Shown here: positions 7,326-13,207 of the stretch, one piece after another
Layout: each line of letters begins with the position of its first letter
How positions within the stretch are numbered: position 1 is the first letter of the stretch
Assembly: GCA_964614855.1 (NCBI GenBank)
Contig: CAZTMX010000072.1
Location: 1 to 13,466, forward strand
Length of the DNA stretch: 13,466 nt
Origin: CAWJHE01 sp964614855
GTDB lineage: Bacteria > Chloroflexota > Anaerolineae > Anaerolineales > UBA4823
Direction: 5' to 3'
Program-made: the position numbers and the translations under genes
Notes under the pieces: generated by a model
The model's database searches: none
The model's input: the letters and a program-made list of their open reading frames with translations, nothing else
What the model was told of the DNA's origin: nothing

Positions 7326-7448
7326 GCTGTGCGATTGGTTCTGGTTGCTGCGCAGCGATCCCCTGCAAGTGAAAGAGTGTCTGCCAAATGCGTATCCACA
7401 GCCTGTGCGCGTTCGCTGGTCTGGTCGCTGCGCATCGAGCGCGAGTGA
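7304..7448 (+). repeat. 22-bp perfect direct repeat spanning the prmC stop codon, 123 nt apart
   Basis: The sequence GCTGCGCATCGAGCGCGAGT plus GA occurs at 7304-7325 (the end of prmC) and again at 7427-7448, just before the elyC-like start. The offset is 123 nt, a multiple of three. The frame between the two TGA stops has no other stop, and the second copy would again read LRIERE-stop. The 135-nt spacer 7326-7460 otherwise shows no gene I can support. Confidence 0.85.
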
Positions 7449-7460
7449 AGGGAGCCTGCC

Positions 7461-8252
7461 TTGTTTGTATTTCTCTCGAAATTTCTACCGCCATTTGTCT
7501 ATCCCCTGGGTCTGGCCTGCATCCTGATCCTGCTGGCGCTGGTGCGCTCGCGCCTGCCGGGCTGGAGAAAAGCCTGCCTGGCAGCAGCGCTGCTGCTGCT
7601 CTGGCTGGGCGGCAACCGCTGGAGCGCCATGAGCCTGGCGCGTGCCCTCGAATGGCAGTATCTGCCGCAGGAGGAGTATTCCGCGGCGGATGCGATCGTG
7701 GTATTGGGCGGCGGCACCCAGGCGGCGGAAACCCCGCGCCAGATGGTGGAGCTCAACGGCGCCGGCGACCGCCTGCTGCAGGCGCTGCAGCTTTACCGCC
7801 AGGGTAAGGCGCCGCACCTGCTGCTCACTGGCGGCACGCTGGGCTGGAGCGAGCGCCAGAGCTCGCCGGCTGAGGAGATGGCCTCCGTGCTGGAGATGCT
7901 GGGCGTTCCAGCGGATGCCCTGTGGCTGGAGCCGGATTCGCGCAATACCTATGAAAACGCGGTCAACAGCGCAGAGATTTTGCGAGAGAAAGGGCTGAAC
8001 AGGATTCTGCTGGTCACCTCCGCCTGGCACATGCCGCGGGCGGTGCGGCTTTTTGAGGCCCAGGGATTGGAAGTGATCCCTGCACCCGTGGATTTTGTGG
8101 TGACACAGGAAGGCTGGCAGCGCCTGTGGCAGCCGGACTGGCGCACACAGGTGGTCGGGCTGCTGCCAAACGCCGATGCCTTAGCGCTGACCACACTGAT
8201 GTTGAAAGAGCACCTGGGGCTGCTGGTGTACCAGCTGCGCGGCTGGGAGTGA
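7461..8252 (+). CDS. ElyC/YdcF-type DUF218 membrane protein
   Basis: 263 residues from TTG 7461, chosen because AAGGGAG ends at 7454, 6 nt upstream; no ATG fits. Two hydrophobic helices (about 9-28 and 37-53) precede a soluble DUF218 domain. Visible DUF218 motifs are DAIVVLGGGTQ (about 77-87), the AGDRLLQALQLYRQGKAPHL helix-strand, LLTGGT, the EPDSRNTYENAVNS segment, and LLVTSAWHMPRAVRLFEAQG. E. coli ElyC has the same two-helix plus DUF218 layout and length and is linked to peptidoglycan and undecaprenyl-phosphate metabolism. The domain is thought to be nucleotide- or lipid-phosphate-related, but the reaction is unproven. It follows prmC in the same direction and may share its transcript. The exact orthologue (ElyC, SanA or YdcF) cannot be fixed from sequence reading alone. 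Confidence 0.85.
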   Translation: MFVFLSKFLPPFVYPLGLACILILLALVRSRLPGWRKACLAAALLLLWLGGNRWSAMSLARALEWQYLPQEEYSAADAIVVLGGGTQAAETPRQMVELNGAGDRLLQALQLYRQGKAPHLLLTGGTLGWSERQSSPAEEMASVLEMLGVPADALWLEPDSRNTYENAVNSAEILREKGLNRILLVTSAWHMPRAVRLFEAQGLEVIPAPVDFVVTQEGWQRLWQPDWRTQVVGLLPNADALALTTLMLKEHLGLLVYQLRGWE

Positions 8253-8402
8253 GGCGCCAGGCGGCGGAAATTCGATCACCAAGAAAGCTTACCTGGTGCG
8301 CCTGGGCAGCTCGCCAGCCTGTGTGCGAGTGATCCTGTCGTGTGCACCATTCGTTTGCATGCGTTGAGAACCTGCGGTTAGGGTGCACGCTCCTCCGGCT
8401 GG

Positions 8403-8431
8403 TTGCAATCTTCCCCTGCGCAGGGTACAAT
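8403..8431 (+). promoter_or_regulatory. Promoter of the peroxiredoxin-glutaredoxin gene
   Basis: TTGCAA (8403-8408) and TACAAT (8426-8431) are separated by 17 nt. The predicted start is near 8438. The upstream spacer from 8253 shows no coding potential; it has a loosely spaced inverted pair GTGCACC (8342-8348) / GGTGCAC (8382-8388). Confidence 0.65.
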
Positions 8432-8438
8432 AAAGCCA

Positions 8439-8454
8439 GCCTGGCACGCCAGGC
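8439..8454. promoter_or_regulatory. Palindrome at the predicted transcription start (candidate operator)
   Basis: GCCTGGC (8439-8445) and GCCAGGC (8448-8454) form a perfect 7-bp dyad with a 2-nt centre. It begins 8 nt after the -10 box, where a bound repressor would block initiation. No regulator gene is adjacent. It could also be a small leader hairpin. Confidence 0.45.
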
Positions 8455-8486
8455 ACATTTACCGGTTTTGGAAAAAGGAGATGCAT

Positions 8487-9269
8487 ATGCCCCTGAAGAT
8501 TGGACAACCCGCTCCTGAATTTGAATTGAAAAGCCACCTGGACAAACCGGTGCGCTTGAGCGATTACCGCTGGAAGAAGAACGTCGCAATGGCGTTCTTC
8601 CCGCTGGCCTGGACGCCTATCTGAACCAGCCAGATCCCGTCCTACCAGGTCTCACTCGACCGGTTTGACGGGGTAAATACCCAGGTCCTGGGTATCAGCG
8701 TTGACAGCGTCCCTTGTTTGACAGCCTGGGCGGAGAGCCTGGGCGGCATCACCTACCCCCTGCTGAGCGATTTCTACCCGCACGGCAAGGTCGCCAACCT
8801 GTTTGGCGTGCTGAGGCCCGAGGGTCACAGCGAGCGCGCCATCTTTGTCATCGACAAAAACGGCATGATCCGCTTTGCCAAGGTGTACGACCTGGACGAG
8901 CAGCCGGATAACGACGAGCTGTTCAAGGTGCTGGCGGGTATCGAGGGTAAGACCTTTGAAAGCGTGATGGGGGAGGGTTGGCTTTCGCAACCCGCAGTGG
9001 AAGAAGCGCCGCAGGAATGGGACCCCGCCTATGACGTGGTCATGTACTGCACCAGTTGGTGCCCGGCCTGCCGCCGCGCCCGCGTCTTCTTCCAGGACAA
9101 CAACGTGCGCTACAAGGAGATCGACATCGCCCGCGACCGCCAGGCAGCCCAGCGTGTGCGCGGCTGGGCGCGCGGCTACGAAACCACCCCCACCTTTGAT
9201 GTCAAGGGCACCGTGCTGGTCGAGTTCAACCGCACCAGGCTGGCGGAGCTGCTGGGATTGGAGGGGTAG
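8487..9269 (+). CDS. Selenocysteine (UGA-containing) peroxiredoxin fused to a glutaredoxin-like domain
   Basis: One frame of 260 residues if TGA 8622-8624 is read as selenocysteine. ATG 8487 is chosen because AAAGGAG (8474-8480) lies 6 nt upstream. Residues 1-160 are an AhpC/TSA peroxiredoxin, which reduces peroxides: KIGQPAPEFELKSH, LSDYRWKKNVAMAFFPLAWTPI, then codon 46 = TGA, then TSQIPSYQ. TGA falls on the peroxidatic residue of PxxxTxxC (P39, T43, position 46). The frame continues VLGISVDSVPC (Cys77), YPLLSDFYPHG and RAIFVIDKNGMIRF without any stop or shift. Residues ~183-260 are a glutaredoxin/thioredoxin-like domain with CPAC at 192-195 (and Cys188) and TTPTFDVKG carrying the cis-Pro. 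The C-terminal domain could reduce the selenenic acid in cis. The alternative is a nonsense mutation or a base error. No sel genes are in the window. Confidence 0.82.
8622..8624 (+). other. In-frame UGA at the peroxidatic position (predicted Sec46)
   Basis: The codons around it read Trp-Thr-Pro-Ile-[TGA]-Thr-Ser-Gln-Ile. From memory, Cys-type relatives read W-T-P-V-C-T-N/S-Q-I here, so the TGA takes the place of TGC/TGT at the one residue that must be Cys or Sec for activity. It is the only in-frame stop between 8487 and 9267. Confidence 0.82.
8634..8674 (+). promoter_or_regulatory. bSECIS-like stem-loop downstream of the UGA
   Basis: The structure begins 9 nt after the UGA. Stem 1 is 8634-8641 with 8667-8674 (8 bp, one U-G). 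Next come a 2x2 internal loop (CU/UU), stem 2 at 8644-8646 with 8662-8664 (3 bp), bulged A8647, stem 3 at 8648-8651 with 8658-8661 (4 bp), and hexaloop UCACUC. That is 15 pairs in 41 nt. The apex is 28 nt after the UGA, inside the range known for bacterial SECIS elements. AGGUCU at 8647-8652 matches the apical hexamer of the E. coli fdhF SECIS as I recall it. Against it, the drawn apical loop lacks a G in its first two positions. Confidence 0.65.
8677..8695 (+). other. Second perfect hairpin after the SECIS-like element
   Basis: ATACCCAG (8677-8684) and CTGGGTAT (8688-8695) form a perfect 8-bp stem with a GUC triloop, only 2 nt after the first stem-loop and inside coding sequence. It contains AGGUCC, echoing AGGUCU of the first hairpin. 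It is too far from the UGA (apex about 61 nt) to be the classical SECIS; it may be auxiliary or coincidental. Confidence 0.5.
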
Positions 9270-9296
9270 CGGAGAGGGCGGTTTAATGAGCCGGGT

Positions 9297-9325
9297 TTGA
9301 TTGCCCCAGAAACTGATCATACAAT
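9297..9325 (+). promoter_or_regulatory. Promoter of the histidine kinase gene
   Basis: TTGATT (9297-9302) and TACAAT (9320-9325) are separated by 17 nt. The expected start is about 9332, only ~15 nt before the ATG at 9347. The TAGGAG at 9327-9332 is then mostly outside the transcript, so the leader would be very short. Confidence 0.55.
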
Positions 9326-9346
9326 TTAGGAGACTGGTTTCAAGAA

Positions 9347-11398
9347 ATGGCAATCAATTATTTCTTAAGTGGCTTGGCATTTTGGGGGCTTGGCTTAGCC
9401 GCTTATCTACAAATTAGCCGTGAAATCTCTCTGCCACTACGTAAACAAATGCCGTGGTTGGCTGCTTTTGGTTTTATGGCTGGTCTGAATGGTTGGGTTG
9501 AGCTCTTCCTGGTTGTAGATTCCTCCAGCGAAATCCAGCAAATATTAAATATCGTTAGTATAGTCCTTCAACCAGCAACAGGCTTATTGCTCTTAATCTT
9601 TGGTTGGAAGATGTTGACCAGGCTTACTCCATTGCCGTCGTGGGTAATATTTATCCCTGGTGTATTAATTGTTCCGATTAATTTTGTGATAGCTTATGCT
9701 GCAACCACGTTTATCACTCCATCACCCATAGATATCCCGATCGATATCTGGTCCCGGTATTTGCTGTATCTACCCGGAAGCATTATGGCTGGGCTTGGCT
9801 TTTTACGGCAATGCAAACAGCAGAGGATGGCTGGTTACCTGGATGTTTCGAACCTGATGTTAGGAGCCGGTCTCGCATTTCTCTTTGAAGCTGCTGTTGT
9901 AGGCTTGGTAGTACCGGTAGCACCTTATGGGCCTGCATCCTATTACAACTATAACCGGGTTGCTTCAAATGCATTTATCGGCGAAAACATGGATTTGCTG
10001 CGTCCATACGGCCTTTCGGCCTGGTTAGATTACAACCGGGTTTTAGAAATAACCGGTTTTCCGATCCAGTTTTGGCGCATGATTTCGGCATTTTTTGTTA
10101 CATTTTTTATTATTCGTGGACTGAATGTTTTTGACGCAACTATACGAAGGCATCTTCAGATGCTTCAATTGGAACGTGATCGTGCCCAGGACGATGCCAT
10201 CGAAGCGCAGCATACTGCTCGCATCACCGCAGAAAATTGGTCCAGTGTTTTGGTAAGTATTGGGCGTCGGGTTTCCGAGTTGGATAATGTAGATAGCATC
10301 TTATTTTATATTACAGAGATTTCGAGGCCGTTATTGGACTCCGATTATATTGGCCTGGCACTGATGGTAGGGAAACAGCCTCAGCTTGAATTGAAATGTT
10401 TCTCGGATGCAACAAGAACGGAAATTCTTCATTCAACTATCCCGGTTAAGAATCCAATCATCCTTGATACGGTCGCCTCAAGTAAGGCTATCCGCGCTGC
10501 TGTAGACGGAACCGAATATCCATTTATTGATGCTTGCCCATTAATTGATCGGCAACCCCAGGCATTGGGGGTTGTACCGATATATCTAGATAGTATAGCG
10601 ATTGGTGCACTGTGGATTGCCCGTTTTGATGCCAGGGCTTACACGGAAACTGATTTAATCTGGCTGGACGCGCTGGCTGACCAGGTAGAAATTGCAGTTA
10701 AACATGGTGTGATGACTGCCCAGCTTCAATCTCTATCCATAATTGAAGAACGCAGCCGAATTGCTCGAGAAATGCACGACAGCCTGGCTCAGATCCTGGG
10801 ATATTTAAATCTTCAAATCCAGGCACTGGAGGCTTTGCACACGCAAGGAAACGACCTGGAACTCCGTGAAGAACTGCATAATATGCGTGCAGAAGTTCAA
10901 GCAGCACATGCTGATGTCAGAGAAAATATACTCAGCCTTCGTACTACACTAGCCAGCGATAAAGGCTTGAGTAATGCAATTCAGGAATACTTGAATGAAT
11001 TCAGTTTTCAAACGGGGATAAAGACCCAGTTCCTAAATGATATCTCTGGTGATTTATCGTTGTCAGCCATTGCAGAAATCCAACTGGTCTGTATTTTGAA
11101 AGAGGCACTGGCAAATGTACGCAAACACGCACTATGCCGGAATGTTCGTGTCTCGATCAACCAGATTCAAAATAACAAAGATTTACTCGTTCAGATGATT
11201 GTCGAAGATGACGGTGTCACTCAATTAAAGAAGGATCTTCACTTTGGTTTGACAACAATGGAGGAGCGAGCAAATAGTGTCAGTGGTGAGCTAATAATAA
11301 AATCGACCCCGGGCAAAGGCACTCAAGTGATTTGTCAATTACCGGGCATTCAAGAAGTCCCATTGTTTCAGAACACTATCGATACCGGAATGAACTAA
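9347..11398 (+). CDS. Membrane sensor histidine kinase, 7TM + GAF + HisKA_3 (NarL/LuxR-type system)
   Basis: 683 residues. The N-terminal half is a membrane sensor with about seven hydrophobic segments (near 3-22, 38-57, 66-86, 97-117, 131-148, 163-185 and 238-258). A Tyr/Asn-rich extracytoplasmic loop at about 193-235 (containing SYYNYNRV) could be the ligand site. A short coil (about 265-295) leads to a GAF-like domain (about 300-445). The kinase core starts with IEERSRIAREMHDSLAQ, whose His477 is the predicted phospho-acceptor in the HisKA_3 style. It continues with an ATPase domain: N-box KEALANVRKHA (~585), VEDDGV (~617), and HFGLTTMEERA with TPGKGT (~631 on). Such kinases pair with LuxR/NarL-type regulators, and one lies two genes downstream. 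The signal is unknown; linkage to a DmsC-like protein suggests a respiratory substrate or redox cue. Confidence 0.9.
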   Translation: MAINYFLSGLAFWGLGLAAYLQISREISLPLRKQMPWLAAFGFMAGLNGWVELFLVVDSSSEIQQILNIVSIVLQPATGLLLLIFGWKMLTRLTPLPSWVIFIPGVLIVPINFVIAYAATTFITPSPIDIPIDIWSRYLLYLPGSIMAGLGFLRQCKQQRMAGYLDVSNLMLGAGLAFLFEAAVVGLVVPVAPYGPASYYNYNRVASNAFIGENMDLLRPYGLSAWLDYNRVLEITGFPIQFWRMISAFFVTFFIIRGLNVFDATIRRHLQMLQLERDRAQDDAIEAQHTARITAENWSSVLVSIGRRVSELDNVDSILFYITEISRPLLDSDYIGLALMVGKQPQLELKCFSDATRTEILHSTIPVKNPIILDTVASSKAIRAAVDGTEYPFIDACPLIDRQPQALGVVPIYLDSIAIGALWIARFDARAYTETDLIWLDALADQVEIAVKHGVMTAQLQSLSIIEERSRIAREMHDSLAQILGYLNLQIQALEALHTQGNDLELREELHNMRAEVQAAHADVRENILSLRTTLASDKGLSNAIQEYLNEFSFQTGIKTQFLNDISGDLSLSAIAEIQLVCILKEALANVRKHALCRNVRVSINQIQNNKDLLVQMIVEDDGVTQLKKDLHFGLTTMEERANSVSGELIIKSTPGKGTQVICQLPGIQEVPLFQNTIDTGMN

Positions 11399-11400
11399 AA

Positions 11401-12321
11401 ATGAATATTCGTGAATGGACACTACCTGTTTACACCATTCTGATGCAACTTGCGACAGGCGTTCTTCTGTCTCTTTGGATTATGCGATCCTTCTATCAAA
11501 AAAGAATTGGACTGGGAATGATGGACAGGATTGTTCAATATCCGATTATCGTCATTCTCATAACAATTTCTTCCGGAATGATCGGTTCTCATTTCCATCT
11601 TGGCAGGCCTCTTATCTCTATCTTTTCCATGTTGAACTTTCAAACATCCTGGATAAGTCGGGAAATTACCTTCACTGTCTTCTACTTTTTCTTTACCTGC
11701 CTCCTATGTGTTATGGTTTGGTCGCATCATAGTCCGGCAAAATTAAAAACCGTTGTCGGTTGGGTCGCTATTGGATGTGGATTATCCACGGTTTATTGTA
11801 TGAGTAGGATTTATATGATACCCATCCACCCTGCCTGGAACACACCGATCACGATTATTTCTTTTTACGGGGCCGCTTTCCTGTTGGGAGTTATGTCACT
11901 GACTCTAATTATGTATTTAGAGCTAAAATTTGCGGAGGTACGAGGACTTACTGATGTGGAGATTCGATATCGCATTCTGAGAGAATCATTTCCATGGTTC
12001 ACAATAGCCGTGGTTGTATTCAGCAGTGTGATATTAGGGAGCAATTATTATCTATTATCCTACCTGCGCACTGGCAACGAAATTGCCCATATCAGCTATC
12101 AGCTTCTTTCCGGTCTATATCGTCCCTTGCTGCTTATGAGGGTACTCTCAACTATCTTGGGAATTCTTGTTTTGATCGGCATTTTCTACGTGATCGTTCG
12201 AAAAAATAGATCCTTACATACGATTTTCTTTCCGCTTTACCTTTCCGGTTCATTGTTATTATTGGGTGAGATCATTGGAAGGATCTTGTTTTATGCTATG
12301 GATGTTCGGCTTGGATCGTAA
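11401..12321 (+). CDS. DmsC-like membrane anchor subunit (DMSO reductase family)
   Basis: 306 residues from ATG 11401, 2 nt after the kinase stop, which implies coupling. The open frame extends back to 11332 inside the kinase gene, but the residues from MNIREWTLPV onward fit the family start. It is a multi-pass membrane protein with about eight hydrophobic helices. Family features are the N-terminal EWTLPVYTILMQLATG, the HLGRP of SHFHLGRPLISIFSMLN (66-70 and after), SWISREI (83-89) and the C-terminal LGEIIGRILFYAMDV. In known complexes DmsC anchors the molybdopterin and Fe-S subunits and exchanges electrons with quinol. No catalytic (DmsA-like) or Fe-S (DmsB-like) gene is visible here; the anchor instead sits between a kinase and its likely regulator. 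It may serve a complex encoded to the right, or act with the sensor. Confidence 0.85.
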   Translation: MNIREWTLPVYTILMQLATGVLLSLWIMRSFYQKRIGLGMMDRIVQYPIIVILITISSGMIGSHFHLGRPLISIFSMLNFQTSWISREITFTVFYFFFTCLLCVMVWSHHSPAKLKTVVGWVAIGCGLSTVYCMSRIYMIPIHPAWNTPITIISFYGAAFLLGVMSLTLIMYLELKFAEVRGLTDVEIRYRILRESFPWFTIAVVVFSSVILGSNYYLLSYLRTGNEIAHISYQLLSGLYRPLLLMRVLSTILGILVLIGIFYVIVRKNRSLHTIFFPLYLSGSLLLLGEIIGRILFYAMDVRLGS

Positions 12322-12377
12322 CTGGAAACCCCCGAAAAATTGTTTAAGAGACTTGAATGAATTCGATGGAGAGGACA

Positions 12378-13049
12378 ATGCTGCCATTAAAAGTAATGAT
12401 TGTTGATGATCACCGGCTTTTTCGCCAGGGGTTGATCAGTATCATGAAAACTCGTCCGGATCTTGTTAAAGTGGTTGGTGAGGTTGCAGGTGGGAAGGAA
12501 GCTATTCAGGTAGTGGAAGGCTTGAAACCAGATGTGGTCTTGTTAGATATCTACATGCCAGATATGGATGGGCTGCAGACGGCTCGGGTGATCCATGGTT
12601 TACTGCCCGAAACTGCAATTGTTATGCTGACCTCTTCCGAACTGGATGCCCATCTATTTGAGGCGATCAGCCTGGGTGCAGCTGGTTATTTGCTTAAAGA
12701 CCTGGATGCCAATGAACTGTTTGATCTACTTAATGGCGTGGCGGTTGGTGAAACTGCGTTGACCAAATCGATGGCAAGCCGGTTGGCAAGAGGCGTAGCC
12801 AGCCAATCAGGCTCTAAGAGACGGATTTCTGAAGACTTGACCGAACGAGAGCTTGAGATTCTAAAACTGGTGGCACGAGGTGAAAGCAATACCCAAATTT
12901 CTGCAACGCTTTTCATCACTGTCAATACAGTCAAATTTCATCTTAAAAACATTCTATCTAAACTTGAATTGGAGAATCGGACCCAAGCGGCGGCTTTTGC
13001 TTTGATAAATGGTCTGGTTTCATCAGAAGAGCTAAAAGATGGGTCATAA
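12378..13049 (+). CDS. NarL/LuxR-family response regulator
   Basis: 223 residues from ATG 12378, preferred because GGAG (12368-12371) lies 6 nt upstream and MLPLKVMIVDDHR is a normal receiver start. In-frame ATGs at 12357 and 12366 would add 7 or 4 residues and have weaker ribosome sites. The receiver domain (about 5-120) has acidic D10-D11, phospho-acceptor D57 in VVLLDIYMPDMDG, MLTSS and the conserved Lys in YLLKD. The C-terminal LuxR helix-turn-helix runs LTERELEILKLVARGESN, then TVNTVKFHLKNILSKL (about 154-210). The likely partner is the HisKA_3 kinase two genes upstream. With a DmsC-like anchor and a TorD-like chaperone flanking it, the natural target is a respiratory oxidoreductase operon. 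Confidence 0.94.
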   Translation: MLPLKVMIVDDHRLFRQGLISIMKTRPDLVKVVGEVAGGKEAIQVVEGLKPDVVLLDIYMPDMDGLQTARVIHGLLPETAIVMLTSSELDAHLFEAISLGAAGYLLKDLDANELFDLLNGVAVGETALTKSMASRLARGVASQSGSKRRISEDLTERELEILKLVARGESNTQISATLFITVNTVKFHLKNILSKLELENRTQAAAFALINGLVSSEELKDGS

Positions 13050-13065
13050 CTACCCAAAAGGGTAG
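13050..13065. promoter_or_regulatory. TACCC-N4-GGGTA dyad directly after the regulator gene
   Basis: CTACCC (13050-13055), AAAA, GGGTAG (13060-13065) form a perfect 6-bp dyad immediately after the stop codon. It resembles NarL-family sites in general layout (short G/C-run half-sites in dyad; NreC sites also use an N4 centre). It could instead be a weak hairpin with no T-run. The 158-nt spacer to 13207 also has an 8-G run (13081-13088) and a lone TACAAT (13111-13116) without a good -35. Confidence 0.4.
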
Positions 13066-13207
13066 CGCTTAACTACTCGCGGGGGGGGAGAAATAAGAAG
13101 AAGTTCTCTGTACAATAAATCTGAATGGGATTTTTTGTGGGATCAACCAATGTTTCATGCTGACTTATACTCTTTGGTAGAAAGTCTTCATTTTACATAG
13201 ATAGAAA

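Noticed and set aside
7345..7807. Plus-strand open frames overlapping the prmC-elyC junction (7345-7527, 7388-7807)
   Set aside because: No family resemblance and no ribosome site; they overlap the well-supported DUF218 gene in another frame.
8622..8624. TGA as a simple inactivating nonsense mutation or sequencing error
   Set aside because: Not excluded, but less likely: it hits exactly the catalytic Cys position, the frame downstream is intact to 9269, and a strong hairpin follows at SECIS distance.
11332..11400. Upstream extension of the DmsC-like gene into the kinase gene
   Set aside because: The added residues are out-of-frame kinase coding sequence; family similarity starts at MNIREW (11401).
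13050..13065. Classical NarL 7-2-7 site
   Set aside because: The half-site spacing is wrong (N4 between CCC and GGG, not N6), so it is only kept as a general NarL/NreC-style dyad.
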